A stretch of 64,000 nt of DNA from Klebsiella oxytoca (GTDB lineage: Bacteria; Pseudomonadota; Gammaproteobacteria; Enterobacterales; Enterobacteriaceae). Both the position numbers and the translations under genes were made by a program. Shown here in pieces: positions 13,012-21,629 of this stretch (position 1 is its first letter; each line of letters begins with the position of its first letter). Under the pieces are notes generated by a model. It saw nothing but the letters and a program-made list of their open reading frames with translations, was not told where the DNA came from and made no database searches. The stretch lies in assembly GCF_009707385.1 (NCBI RefSeq), contig NZ_CP046115.1:2294001-2358000 (forward strand). Direction: 5' to 3'.

Positions 13012-13554
13012 ATGGAAATGTATATCGGCCTTGCCGCCATCGTGGTTTTTCTCGCCTGGGTCGTTATGACCTATAACCGTTTTATCTCCCTGCGGCGTTT
13101 CAAAGACGAAGCCTGGAGCGGCATCGCCGTCCAGCTCAAGCGGCGCCACGATTTAGCGCCGAATCTGCTTAGCCTGGTGAAACGCTACGCGCAGCATGAA
13201 AAAGAGCTGCTGGAAGAAATATCCCGCCAGCGCAGCGAGCTGGTCGGCAGTACCCGGCAGATAGCCGACAGCGAACGTCAGTACTCCGGTACGCTAGGGC
13301 GCATCTTCGCGCTCGGCGAAGCTTATCCCGAGCTCAAAGCCAGCGAAAACTACCTTTCCTTGCAGCAATCGCTTAGCGAAATAGAAGAGCAGCTGCAGAT
13401 GGCCCGTCGTTACTTCAACGGCACCGTGCGCGATTTCAATATTCTGGTTGAGTCTTTTCCCAGCCTGCTGCTGGCACGTCTGTTTAATTTTAAAACAGAG
13501 GCTTTCTTTGAACTTGATTCACCTGAGGAAGCGAAATCACCACGGATGGAGTGA
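13012..13554 (+). CDS. LemA family protein
   Basis: A 180-residue LemA-family protein with an N-terminal membrane segment (YIGLAAIVVFLAWVVM) and a long helical, coiled-coil-prone cytosolic part. The family marks NRFISLRRFKDEAWSGI, LKRRHDLAPNLLSLVKRYA and the C-terminal RYFNGTVRDFNILVESFPS are all present. The start chosen is MEMYIGL with a GGGATC ribosome site; the open frame upstream lacks one. The family's biochemical role is unsettled. It lies 4 bp upstream of a DUF2207 gene and surely forms an operon with it. Confidence 0.9.
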   Translation: MEMYIGLAAIVVFLAWVVMTYNRFISLRRFKDEAWSGIAVQLKRRHDLAPNLLSLVKRYAQHEKELLEEISRQRSELVGSTRQIADSERQYSGTLGRIFALGEAYPELKASENYLSLQQSLSEIEEQLQMARRYFNGTVRDFNILVESFPSLLLARLFNFKTEAFFELDSPEEAKSPRME

Positions 13555-13558
13555 TGTC

Positions 13559-15601
13559 ATGTTGCGTTTATCTTTTAGCGTTCTGCGGGCTTTCGCCGTA
13601 CTGTTGCTGCTGTCTGCCAGTGCGGCTATTGCCGAAAGCAAGATGGTTATTGTCAAAGATGCCTCGCAGATCCCCGCCGGCGCTATTCCGGCGTATGAAC
13701 ATATCCTCTCTTTTGACTCCAGGGCGCGTTTTAACCCGGATGGCAGCATGGAGATGCAGGAAAATATTAAGGTCCTTGCGCTGGGAAATGAGATCCGCCG
13801 AGGTATTTTCCGCACGCTGCCCCTGACATGGAACCGTCAGGACGGAAAGATTTTTAGCGTCAATTATGAGATTAAATCGGTTTCGCGCGATGGGGAATAT
13901 GAGCCCTATAGCCTTGATAAAGAGGCAAAAACGCTGACATTACGCATTGGGAGCGCGCAACAAACGCTCAGGCCGGGGATCTACAATTATGAGATTCGTT
14001 ATCAGGTCAGTAATCATTTCAGCCGCTTCCCCGAGTGGGACGAGCTCTACTGGAACGTGACGGGTAATGACTGGGCCTGGCCCATCAGTAAGGCCAGCTT
14101 TCGTCTTGAATTACCGGACGCCGCCGCGAACCTCAGCGCTGATGCTAAAGACGGCAGACTACGCTCGATTGATGTGTATACCGGAGCCGCAGGCGCAAAC
14201 GAGCATAACGCGGAGATTCTTGCCGATGGCAGCGTGCGCACGGTGCGGTCTCTGGCAAAAGGAGAGGGGCTAACCGTAGTTTATACCTGGCCCAGGGCGA
14301 TTCTGGCGGGCGCTGCGGCTCCTGAGGCCGCTTTACCGCTGGTGCATCTGCTTATCCCGACGCTGAAAACCTCTGTGGTATGGCTGCCGCTGCTGTTGAT
14401 GGTTGGGTATTACCTGCTGTGGTGGCGAAAAAACGTTACCGGAACCGGATTGAGGATGCCGCCGGTGGTCCCACTCTATTCGCTGCCTTCTTCAATGTCG
14501 CCCGGTTATCTGCGTTTTATCACCCGACGCAAATATGATGATATGGCTTTTAGCAGTGATTTATTAGCGCTGGTGGCAAAGCGCGGAATGGCGGTAATGG
14601 GTAACAAAAAACAATCCCACAGCCCGTGGCTATCGGAGTCCGGAGTAAAACAGCATCTGACCCGGTTACCCGTTGACGGGAACAAACGCCTGAACAGTAA
14701 TGACCTAAAGCTCTTAAGTACTCTTTTTAAGGGAAAACAGAAAAATATCGATATCAGTAGGGCCCACCAGCCGTCTATGCAGAATGCGCGTAAACTTCAG
14801 GAGACGCGTTGTGAAGAACTGCGGGCTAAACTATTTCGTAAATGGGGGCAGCCGTTGCGGCGCTGCATCTATATTGCGCTGCTGGTGCCGGTAGCCTGCG
14901 GATTATGGGTGAATACGGAGGCCGCGCTGCTCACTATCCCGGCTCTGCTCTTTATGCTGATTGGCGGAGCAATGTTGACTTTTCTGCTGCGGTTTTTATG
15001 TCGTCCCCGGGAAATATGGCGCGCCTGGGGGCCGGTTCCGTTATTTTTTTCTGTCGTGACTGGACCATTCGCAACGCTGGGCGGCGGGCTTTTTATCTTT
15101 GGTATTGTGCCCATCACTCAGCTACCGGCCGGATATATTGGCGCGTTGCTGGTGGCCTTCGCCCTGTGCGTTTTCGTTGGCTGGAAAACGCCGCGCTATA
15201 CGCAGCGCGGGCTGGACGAGCTGGCAATCGCCAAAGGGTTGAAGCTGTATCTCGGCACCGCTGAGAAGCATCGCTATCAGGCTATCTATCCGCCCACGCA
15301 GATGATTTCCCATTTTGAAGAGCTGCTGCCCGTCGCGCTGGCGCTGGGGGTGGGGAAAACCTGGGCCAATACCTTTGCTCACTATCTGAGTACCACTGGA
15401 GCCATGTCGGAAGCTTTTGCCAGCGCCGACTGGGGGAGCGTAAGTCACTTCAACGAGTCCTGCAGCACATCTTCTATGGCAACGCCGGATAGCAGTTCAG
15501 GTAGCGGTTCATCTTCTGGCTCAAGCTATAGAGGTTCCGGCTCTTCTGGTGGCGGTTCATCCGGCGGAGGTTCGGGCGGCGGCGGTGGCGGCGGCTGGTA
15601 A
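13559..15601 (+). CDS. DUF2207 membrane protein with glycine-rich tail, partner of LemA
   Basis: A 680-residue exported membrane protein. It has a signal peptide (MLRLSFSVLRAFAVLLLLSA), an extracytoplasmic DUF2207 domain to about residue 250, a membrane segment near VWLPLLLMVGYYLLWW, a cytosolic stretch, then three or four more membrane segments and a Ser/Gly-rich tail ending GGGGGGGW. The start is the ATG at 13559, just 4 bp after lemA; the long upstream extension of the frame lies inside lemA. It is a paralogue of yciQ at 47.8 kb in this window. Function unknown; the LemA pairing suggests an envelope complex (inference). Confidence 0.87.
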   Translation: MLRLSFSVLRAFAVLLLLSASAAIAESKMVIVKDASQIPAGAIPAYEHILSFDSRARFNPDGSMEMQENIKVLALGNEIRRGIFRTLPLTWNRQDGKIFSVNYEIKSVSRDGEYEPYSLDKEAKTLTLRIGSAQQTLRPGIYNYEIRYQVSNHFSRFPEWDELYWNVTGNDWAWPISKASFRLELPDAAANLSADAKDGRLRSIDVYTGAAGANEHNAEILADGSVRTVRSLAKGEGLTVVYTWPRAILAGAAAPEAALPLVHLLIPTLKTSVVWLPLLLMVGYYLLWWRKNVTGTGLRMPPVVPLYSLPSSMSPGYLRFITRRKYDDMAFSSDLLALVAKRGMAVMGNKKQSHSPWLSESGVKQHLTRLPVDGNKRLNSNDLKLLSTLFKGKQKNIDISRAHQPSMQNARKLQETRCEELRAKLFRKWGQPLRRCIYIALLVPVACGLWVNTEAALLTIPALLFMLIGGAMLTFLLRFLCRPREIWRAWGPVPLFFSVVTGPFATLGGGLFIFGIVPITQLPAGYIGALLVAFALCVFVGWKTPRYTQRGLDELAIAKGLKLYLGTAEKHRYQAIYPPTQMISHFEELLPVALALGVGKTWANTFAHYLSTTGAMSEAFASADWGSVSHFNESCSTSSMATPDSSSGSGSSSGSSYRGSGSSGGGSSGGGSGGGGGGGW

Positions 15602-15636
15602 AAAAACGGGCGCTCACGCTGCTGACACCGCCCGTC
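15600..15636 (-). terminator. cho terminator
   Basis: Read on the minus strand, ACGGGCG and CGCCCGT (15635-15629 and 15612-15606) pair around a 16-base loop and are followed by a run of six or seven T. The T run overlaps the stop codon of the convergent DUF2207 gene. Confidence 0.65.
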
Positions 15637-15746
15637 GGTTTGAATTTCCCGGCGCGCTTCGCTCGCGTGAGCCTACCAAATAACTACCTGCGATAAGAAA
15701 CAAGGACGGACAAGGTGTGGCGCCACCCGGCGGAAAATAACCCGTT

Positions 15747-16607
15747 TTACAGCGGATGAAGCTTATAGCTGCCGCTGAGCAGCGGTTTGCACAATATTTT
15801 GTAACCGTCCTGGTCAAACTTTGCCGACAGGCGAGTGAGCGACGACGCCTGCGACAGGGAGTCTACGGCACCGAGCCACAGCCAGTTATGAATAATGTGG
15901 TATTGCGTCATATCATCGCTGCTCTCTTCCAGGGCGACCGCTCCTGCCCATGGCCAGCACACCAGCTGCATCTTGTGCATGTTTTCCAGCAGCCGCTGAT
16001 GATGAGACTCGACGCTCTCTTTGCCGCAGCAGGCACCCGCGCAGCGGCCCAGCGCCGAGCGAAAACAGGCGCGCCCGCGGTTGAGCGGCTCCAGCCCCAT
16101 TAAGCCGTAACAAAGGCGATGCTCATCGGCGATTTTTTGCAGCGCCTGCAGCGCCGCGCGGCGGTTGGCGAATAGGCCATACAGATCGCTTTGTTGCGAA
16201 AAATCCAGCTCGCTGGCGTAAACCACCTGAGGACTGCCGTCAGCAAGGCGTAAAGAACACAGCTGCCTGTTTTGCCGCAGACGCTTGTTGAATAGCGGCT
16301 GCTGTTCTTTGATCAGCTGCGCTTCTAACAGGAGCGCGCCAAGTTCACCGGCCGTTCGTTGCCAGGAAATACGCCTTGCCTGGCGCAGCATAGCCGCTTC
16401 GTCGGGCGTGCGCAGATGCGATAACACCCGGCTGCGGATATTCACGCTTTTGCCGATATAGAGCGGCAGGGTATCGCTTTCGCCGTGGAACAGATACACG
16501 CCCGGCTGTTTTGGCAGCGCTTCAAGCCACGGACGCAGATGCTCGGGGTATTCATAGATTGCCGCGGCTTCAAATTCGAGACGCGGGGCGGATTGCCTTC
16601 TTGCCAC
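15747..16607 (-). CDS. cho: Excinuclease Cho (UvrC homologue)
   Basis: GIY-YIG endonuclease that makes the 3' incision in nucleotide excision repair at lesions poorly handled by UvrC. The 286-residue protein contains the GIY-YIG core PGVYLFHGESDTLPLYIGKS near residues 34-53 with the following arginine (IRSRVLSHL), and a cysteine-rich segment FRSALGRCAGACCGKES. It is about 9 residues shorter at the C-terminus than in E. coli. The start is GTG, set by AGGAG five bases upstream. A LexA box lies immediately upstream, so SOS induction is expected. Confidence 0.95.
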   Translation of the reverse strand: MARRQSAPRLEFEAAAIYEYPEHLRPWLEALPKQPGVYLFHGESDTLPLYIGKSVNIRSRVLSHLRTPDEAAMLRQARRISWQRTAGELGALLLEAQLIKEQQPLFNKRLRQNRQLCSLRLADGSPQVVYASELDFSQQSDLYGLFANRRAALQALQKIADEHRLCYGLMGLEPLNRGRACFRSALGRCAGACCGKESVESHHQRLLENMHKMQLVCWPWAGAVALEESSDDMTQYHIIHNWLWLGAVDSLSQASSLTRLSAKFDQDGYKILCKPLLSGSYKLHPL

Positions 16608-16619
16608 TTTTACTCCTGG

Positions 16620-16639
16620 TGCTGTTTATTTATCCAGTA
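16620..16639 (-). promoter_or_regulatory. LexA box of cho
   Basis: On the minus strand TACTGGATAAATAAACAGCA fits CTG-N10-CAG with an A/T-rich centre. It begins 13 bp upstream of the cho GTG. The E. coli cho gene is a known SOS gene. Confidence 0.85.
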
Positions 16640-16668
16640 TAGCAATCGAATGACATAGCGAAAAGGAT

Positions 16669-16697
16669 AAAAAAACACCCCGATGTGAGTCGGGGTG
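16669..16697 (-). terminator. nadE terminator
   Basis: On the minus strand the stem CACCCCGA/TCGGGGTG with a six-base loop is followed by TTTTTT, 16 bp after the nadE stop. Confidence 0.9.
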
Positions 16698-16712
16698 CGC
16701 GCAGGAAGAGGA

Positions 16713-17540
16713 TTATTTTTTCCAGAAGTCGTCGAAGACGGTAATTGGAGGTCGGCGTTTGTGTTCAGTTTTCAGATACCAGCCTTCAATGGTTTTGGCG
16801 GTTTTCTCGTCCAGCGTTTTGCCTTCTAAGTAGTCATCAATATTTTCATAGGTCACTCCCAGCGCGACTTCGTCAGGCAGGGAGGGGCGATCGTCTTCAA
16901 GGTCGGCGGTCGGCAGTTTTTTATACAGGTGTTCCGGGCAGCCTAAATGCGCCAGCAGCTGTTTACCCTGACGTTTATTGAGGCGGAAAATAGGATTAAT
17001 ATCCGTACCGCCATCACCGTATTTGGTGAAAAATCCGGTAATCGCTTCCGCCGCGTGATCGGTACCCACTACGACGCCATGGGTCATGCCAGCAATGCTG
17101 TACTGCGCCTTCATGCGTTCACGGGCTTTTTCATTACCGCGAACGAAGTCGCTAAGCTCAATTCCGGCTTCGCGCAGCGCCTGTTCGCTGGCCAGTACGG
17201 CACTCTTAATATTGACCGTTAATACGCGATCCGGCTGGATAAACGCTATTGCGTCCTGGCAGTCCTGCTCGTCCGCCTGTACGCCGTACGGGAGACGAAC
17301 GGCAATAAACTGTAGGCTACTGTCACCGGTTTCGGCGCGTAGCTCGTTGATCGCCAGCTGACACAATTTACCGGTGAGCGTCGAATCCTGACCGCCGCTG
17401 ATGCCGAGGACCAGTGACTTAATAAAAGGATATCTTTGCAGATAGGACTTCAGAAAATCTACGCTGCGGCGTATTTCACCTTCGACATCGATCTGGGGTT
17501 TTGCGCCCAGCGCCTGAATAATCTCTTGTTGTAGCGTCAT
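16713..17540 (-). CDS. nadE: Ammonia-dependent NAD+ synthetase
   Basis: Final step of NAD biosynthesis; it amidates nicotinate adenine dinucleotide using ATP and ammonia. The 275-residue protein has the ATP-pyrophosphatase P-loop [14 protein letters not shown], the [22 protein letters not shown] block and the C-terminal [19 protein letters not shown]. No glutaminase domain is attached, so it is the short, ammonia-dependent type. The start is the ATG at 17540 after GGAGGGCG; 13 in-frame codons upstream are not conserved. Confidence 0.97.
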   Translation of the reverse strand: MTLQQEIIQALGAKPQIDVEGEIRRSVDFLKSYLQRYPFIKSLVLGISGGQDSTLTGKLCQLAINELRAETGDSSLQFIAVRLPYGVQADEQDCQDAIAFIQPDRVLTVNIKSAVLASEQALREAGIELSDFVRGNEKARERMKAQYSIAGMTHGVVVGTDHAAEAITGFFTKYGDGGTDINPIFRLNKRQGKQLLAHLGCPEHLYKKLPTADLEDDRPSLPDEVALGVTYENIDDYLEGKTLDEKTAKTIEGWYLKTEHKRRPPITVFDDFWKK

Positions 17541-17770
17541 CGCGCCCTCCGGGAAGTGAATCAGTTTGGCAATCGGCAAGGGTTTAACCTACCTCTTTGA
17601 CGCTAAAACGACAAGGATCACAGTTTTGAGTGGTGCAAAAGCGCGCTGTCTCAATGACATAGGCTTTATTATTGGAAAGGTCTTAATTTTGCGGCATTTC
17701 TACCTTCGGCTTGAAAAATAACGATATTTATTCCAGGCTTATTAACACACCAAAAAAAAGAGGATGGAAT

Positions 17771-18109
17771 ATGAACAAGCATTTTGCAGGATTTCTGGGT
17801 GCAGCAGCAGTATTGACTATGCTGGCAGGCTGTACGGCTTACGACCGTACCAAAGATCAGTTCACGCAGCCGGTGGTGAAAGACGTTAAAAAAGGGATGA
17901 CCCGAGCTCAGGTGGCGCAAATTGCCGGTAAACCTTCATCAGAAGTTACCATGATCCACGCTCGCGGTACCTGCCAGACCTACATCTTGGGTCAACGCGA
18001 TGGTAAAATTGAGACCTATTTTGTCGCGCTGGATGATACCGGCCACGTTATGAATTCTGGTTATCAGACCTGCGCAGAGTATGACACTGACCCGCGCAAT
18101 AGTAAGTAA
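17771..18109 (+). CDS. osmE: Osmotically inducible lipoprotein OsmE
   Basis: Small outer-membrane-type lipoprotein of the SmpA/BamE (OmlA) fold; a known RpoS- and osmolarity-controlled gene in E. coli. The start is the ATG at 17771 ([20 protein letters not shown]), after AGAGGA. The lipobox LAGC places the lipidated Cys at residue 21. The length of 112 residues equals E. coli. The BamE-like [18 protein letters not shown] motif is clear. It is divergent from nadE and has its own terminator. Confidence 0.95.
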   Translation: MNKHFAGFLGAAAVLTMLAGCTAYDRTKDQFTQPVVKDVKKGMTRAQVAQIAGKPSSEVTMIHARGTCQTYILGQRDGKIETYFVALDDTGHVMNSGYQTCAEYDTDPRNSK

Positions 18110-18138
18110 CATCCCGTCGTAACGCTGATTTCTACGTA

Positions 18139-18165
18139 AGCCCGACCACTGGTCGGGCTTTTTTA
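18139..18165 (+). terminator. osmE terminator
   Basis: AGCCCGACC/GGTCGGGCT with an ACT loop is followed by TTTTTT. Confidence 0.92.
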
Positions 18166-18180
18166 TGATTTATCATGCTT

Positions 18181-18202
18181 ATTTAATTGCGCGAATTATT
18201 TG
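18181..18202. promoter_or_regulatory. Candidate NagC site upstream of chb
   Basis: A near-palindrome centred on CG with AT-rich arms (ATTTAATTGCGCGAATTATT) resembles NagC operators. NagC is known to repress the E. coli chb operon. The match is loose, so this is tentative. Confidence 0.35.
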
Positions 18203-18209
18203 AGGGAAA

Positions 18210-18225
18210 TGTGAAGGCAGTCAAA
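18210..18225. promoter_or_regulatory. Candidate CRP site of the chb promoter
   Basis: TGTGA-N6-TCAAA matches the CRP consensus at 9 of 10 core bases and is preceded by AAA. It lies about 80 bp upstream of a TATACT box at 18289-18294 whose -35 region is poor, as expected for an activator-dependent promoter (CRP and ChbR in E. coli). Confidence 0.55.
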
Positions 18226-18393
18226 ACGCGAGGTCAATGAGAGACAATTCTTATCAAGGAGGAATTATCCACGCCCGGGACGATGCCGTATACTCAATGC
18301 ATAAACAATACTAATTTAAAGATACAGGTCTTACCTCCTCTCCGGTAGCGACGATACCGAGGGGACCAGGTCACACAAATTGAGGAAGCGTTC

Positions 18394-18714
18394 ATGGAAA
18401 AGAAACATATCTACCTGTTCTGTTCTGCCGGGATGTCTACATCACTGCTGGTATCTAAGATGCGCGCCCAGGCCGAAAAATATGAGGTGCCGGTTATTAT
18501 TGAAGCATTTCCCGAGACCTTAGCCGCGGAGAAGGGCCCTGATGCTGATGTCGTATTATTAGGCCCGCAGATTTCCTACATGCTGCCGGATATTCAGCGT
18601 TTACTGCCCAACAAACCAGTAGAAGTTATTGATTCCGTTCTGTACGGCAAAATCGATGGTTTAGGTGTTCTGAAAGCGGCCGTTGCGGCCATTAAGAAAG
18701 CTGCTGCACAATAA
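18394..18714 (+). CDS. chbB: Chitobiose PTS enzyme IIB
   Basis: Cytosolic IIB component of the N,N'-diacetylchitobiose phosphotransferase system, which passes phosphate from IIA (ChbA) to the incoming sugar. The 106 residues begin [19 protein letters not shown], with the phosphorylated Cys10 in the CSAGMSTS loop typical of the lactose/cellobiose IIB family. It starts at ATG after GAGGAAGCG, about 230 bp downstream of osmE. First gene of chbBCARFG. Confidence 0.97.
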   Translation: MEKKHIYLFCSAGMSTSLLVSKMRAQAEKYEVPVIIEAFPETLAAEKGPDADVVLLGPQISYMLPDIQRLLPNKPVEVIDSVLYGKIDGLGVLKAAVAAIKKAAAQ

Positions 18715-18724
18715 TTTTATTTTA

Positions 18725-18808
18725 AAACTCGACATATTTCGGATAGCAGTGGTTGAAATCTCGTGAGGGTGTATTTTTACTGCTCGCTGTCCGAAATACT
18801 CAGAGTTT
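18725..18808 (+). other. Long stem-loop in the chbB-chbC intercistronic region
   Basis: Three stacked helices can form from matching segments: AAACTC/GAGTTT, TATTTCGGA/TCCGAAATA and AGCAGT/ACTGCT, with a small bulge. No T run follows, so it looks like an mRNA-processing or stabilising structure rather than a terminator. It sits directly upstream of the ChiX-complementary sequence. Confidence 0.75.
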
Positions 18809-18813
18809 ATTTT

Positions 18814-18831
18814 CCCGTCAAAGAGTAATTT
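18814..18831 (+). promoter_or_regulatory. ChiX small-RNA decoy (trap) site in the chb mRNA
   Basis: CCCGTCAAAGAGTAATTT is complementary, apart from one position, to the pairing region of the Hfq-dependent small RNA ChiX (MicM), as I recall that sequence. In E. coli and Salmonella the chbB-chbC spacer titrates ChiX when chitosugars induce the operon and so relieves repression of the chitoporin mRNA (chiP). Placement here is the same. The chiX gene itself is not in the window. Confidence 0.8.
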
Positions 18832-18881
18832 CATCCATCATTGCCGCAATAATTATATTGCGGCCTTAAAGGGTATTTATT

Positions 18882-20240
18882 ATGAGTAAAGTGATTGATT
18901 CGCTTGAAAAGGTACTCCTTCCGTTCGCAGTAAAAATAGGAAGGCAGCCTCACGTCAATGCAATTAAAAATGGTTTTATTAAGTTAATGCCATTGACGCT
19001 AGCCGGGGCTATGTTTGTTTTAATTAACAACGTATTTCTCAGCTTTGGCGACGGCTCATTCTTTTATTCAATGGGTATTCGCCTGGATGCCTCAACCATT
19101 GAAACCCTGAACGGTTTTAAAGCTATCGGCGGTAACGTTTATAACGGTACGCTCGGCATTATGTCGCTAATGGCGCCTTTCTTTATAGGTGCGGCATTAG
19201 CGGAAGAGCGAAAAGTGGACCCGATGGCCGCAGGTTTACTGGCCGTGGCGGCATTCATGACCGTTACGCCTTATAGCGTTGGTGAAGCTTATGCCGTTGG
19301 CGCTAATTGGTTAGGCGGCGCGAATATTATCTCTGGTATCGTGATCGGTCTGGTCGTCGCGGAGATGTTTACTTTTATCGTGCATCGCAATTGGGTGATT
19401 ACGCTGCCGTCCAGCGTACCGGCTTCGGTTTCTCGTTCATTCTCGGCGGTTATTCCAGCCTTTATTATCCTCTCTATTATGGGGATTATCTCCTGGGCGC
19501 TGACCCATTGGGGGACTAACTTCCACCAGATCATCATGGACACCATCTCCACGCCGCTGGCTTCAATGGGCGCTGTCGTAGGCTGGGCGTACGTGATTTT
19601 CACCTCGCTGCTGTGGTTCTTCGGCGTACACGGTTCGCTGGCGCTGTCGGCGCTGGATAGCGGGATCATGACGCCATGGGCGCTGGAAAACATCGCCACC
19701 TATCAGCAGTACGGTTCTGTCGAAGCCGCGCTGGCCGCAGGTAAGAGCTTCCATATGTGGGCCAAGCCGATGCTTGATTCCTACATCTTCCTCGGCGGTA
19801 CCGGTGCGACTCTGGGCTTGATCATCGCTATCTTTATCGCTTCACGTCGCGAAGACCATCGTCAGGTCGCTAAGCTGGCGCTGCCGTCAGGCATCTTCCA
19901 GATTAACGAGCCAATCCTGTTCGGTCTGCCGATTATTATGAACCCGGTGATGTTTATTCCGTTCATCCTGATTCAGCCTCTGCTGGCGGCCATCACCATG
20001 ACGGCATATACCCTGGGCATCATTCCGCCGATTACCAACATCGCGCCGTGGACCATGCCTACCGGTTTAGGGGCCTTCTTTAACACCAACGGTAGCGTAG
20101 CTGCTCTGCTGCTGGCCCTGTTCAACCTTGCTGTAGCAACGCTGGTCTACCTGCCGTTTGTGGTGATATCCAACAAAGCGCAGGGCGTCATTGAGCAGGA
20201 AGAGAGCGAAGAAGATATTGCTAACGCACTGAAATTCTAA
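18882..20240 (+). CDS. chbC: Chitobiose PTS permease enzyme IIC
   Basis: Membrane-embedded IIC channel of the diacetylchitobiose PTS (lactose/cellobiose IIC family). The 452 residues contain about ten hydrophobic segments, the conserved [20 protein letters not shown] region and [21 protein letters not shown], where the Glu and the NPVMFIPF motif help bind sugar. It starts with ATG after AAAGGG. It is separated from chbB by 167 bp that hold the stem-loop and ChiX site, and from chbA by 54 bp. Confidence 0.97.
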   Translation: MSKVIDSLEKVLLPFAVKIGRQPHVNAIKNGFIKLMPLTLAGAMFVLINNVFLSFGDGSFFYSMGIRLDASTIETLNGFKAIGGNVYNGTLGIMSLMAPFFIGAALAEERKVDPMAAGLLAVAAFMTVTPYSVGEAYAVGANWLGGANIISGIVIGLVVAEMFTFIVHRNWVITLPSSVPASVSRSFSAVIPAFIILSIMGIISWALTHWGTNFHQIIMDTISTPLASMGAVVGWAYVIFTSLLWFFGVHGSLALSALDSGIMTPWALENIATYQQYGSVEAALAAGKSFHMWAKPMLDSYIFLGGTGATLGLIIAIFIASRREDHRQVAKLALPSGIFQINEPILFGLPIIMNPVMFIPFILIQPLLAAITMTAYTLGIIPPITNIAPWTMPTGLGAFFNTNGSVAALLLALFNLAVATLVYLPFVVISNKAQGVIEQEESEEDIANALKF

Positions 20241-20294
20241 TATTGCGCGGTACGGGAGGTTTCCCGTACCGTCTGAAAAAATAAGGGAGACATT

Positions 20295-20642
20295 ATGTTT
20301 GATCTGGATAACATCTCAGCAGAAGAAACCGCGGTAAACGACCTCGAAGAGGTGGTGATGGGGCTGATTATCAACTCCGGACAAGCGCGCAGCCTGGCTT
20401 ATGCCGCGCTGAAGCAGGCCAAGCAGGGCGATTTTGAGGCGGCTAAAGCCATGATGGAACAATCGCGGATGGCTCTGAGCGAAGCGCATCTCGTGCAGAC
20501 TCAGCTGATTGAAAGCGATGAGGGAGAAGGAAAAATGAAGGTGAGTCTGGTGCTGGTACATGCGCAAGATCATCTGATGACCTCAATGCTGGCCCGTGAG
20601 CTGGTTGCCGAATTGATCGAGCTGCACGAGAAGGTACAATAG
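20295..20642 (+). CDS. chbA: Chitobiose PTS enzyme IIA
   Basis: Cytosolic trimeric all-helical IIA component that accepts phosphate from HPr and donates it to ChbB Cys10. The 115-residue protein carries the phosphorylated His89 in LVLVHAQDHLMTSMLA. The start is ATG after AGGGAGA. Length matches E. coli within one residue. Confidence 0.97.
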   Translation: MFDLDNISAEETAVNDLEEVVMGLIINSGQARSLAYAALKQAKQGDFEAAKAMMEQSRMALSEAHLVQTQLIESDEGEGKMKVSLVLVHAQDHLMTSMLARELVAELIELHEKVQ

Positions 20643-20654
20643 GTCATCGACGCG

Positions 20655-21494
20655 ATGAGGCAGCCAAAAATGATGACCACTGAGATCAGTACCGCCCAGG
20701 AGCAACAACTCTTTAACGGCAAGAATTTTCACGTGGTCATCTATAACAAAACGGAGAGCGTAAGCGGGCTTCACCAGCATGATTACTACGAATACACCAT
20801 CGTTTTAACCGGCCGCTATTATCAGATTATCAACGGTAAGCGGGTGCTGCTGGAGCGCGGGGATTTTGTCTTCATCCCAATGGGGTCGCATCACCAGAGT
20901 TTTTATGAATTTGGCGCGACGCGCATTCTTAACGTTGGCATCAGCAAGAGCTTCTTTGAGAAGCACTATTTGCCGCTGCTGCCGTTTGGGCTGGTCGCCT
21001 CTCAGGTCTATGGCGTTAAAAGTACTTTTCTCAGTTATATTGAGTCGGTTATTGCATCACTGAATTTTCGTGAAACTGAATTTGACGAATTTATCGAACT
21101 GGTTTCTTTCTACATTCTGAATCGTTTGCGTCACTATCGTGAAGAGCCCGTTGAAGATGTTATTCCACAGTGGCTGAAAAATACCGTTGAAGGTATGCAT
21201 GATAAACTAAAGTTTGGCGAGGGGGCTCTGGAAAATATGGTAGAGCTTTCCGGGAAAAGTCAGGAATACTTAACCCGTGCGACTCAGCGTTATTATGCCA
21301 AGACGCCGATGCAGATGATTAACGATATTCGCATCAATTTTGCCAAGAAACAGTTAGAAATAACCAACTACTCGGTGACCGATATTGCCTATGAGTCGGG
21401 GTACAGCAGCCCAAGTCTGTTTATTAAAACATTCAAGAAGCTGACTTCATTTACCCCCAGTAGCTACCGGAAACACCTCACCAGTATTAATTAA
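20655..21494 (+). CDS. chbR: Chitobiose operon regulator ChbR
   Basis: Dual-function AraC-family regulator: with NagC it represses chb, and with CRP and the sugar signal it activates it. The 279-residue protein has an N-terminal cupin sensor ([20 protein letters not shown]) and a C-terminal AraC double helix-turn-helix ([37 protein letters not shown]). The ATG at 20655 aligns with the E. coli start residue for residue up to the shared EIST. It is read in the operon 12 bp after chbA. Confidence 0.95.
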   Translation: MRQPKMMTTEISTAQEQQLFNGKNFHVVIYNKTESVSGLHQHDYYEYTIVLTGRYYQIINGKRVLLERGDFVFIPMGSHHQSFYEFGATRILNVGISKSFFEKHYLPLLPFGLVASQVYGVKSTFLSYIESVIASLNFRETEFDEFIELVSFYILNRLRHYREEPVEDVIPQWLKNTVEGMHDKLKFGEGALENMVELSGKSQEYLTRATQRYYAKTPMQMINDIRINFAKKQLEITNYSVTDIAYESGYSSPSLFIKTFKKLTSFTPSSYRKHLTSIN

Positions 21495-21520
21495 CCGAGC
21501 GCGGGTATTCCGCGCGGTCT

Positions 21521-21554
21521 ATACCCTAAATAATTCGAGTTGCATGACGGGTAT
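21521..21554. repeat. Partial enterobacterial intergenic repeat
   Basis: The segment starting ATACCCTAAATAATTCGAGT resembles the beginning of a dispersed intergenic repeat that I recall from Klebsiella, Serratia and Yersinia genomes. Here it is bounded by an ATACCC/GGGTAT inverted repeat. It lies between chbR and chbF. No second copy was seen in this window. Confidence 0.4.
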
Positions 21555-21629
21555 AAATATTCAAATTAACTGTCCGTATTTACACGGAGAGCGGGTGTCG
21601 CATATGCGCTATCCGCAAGGGAGAAAAAG

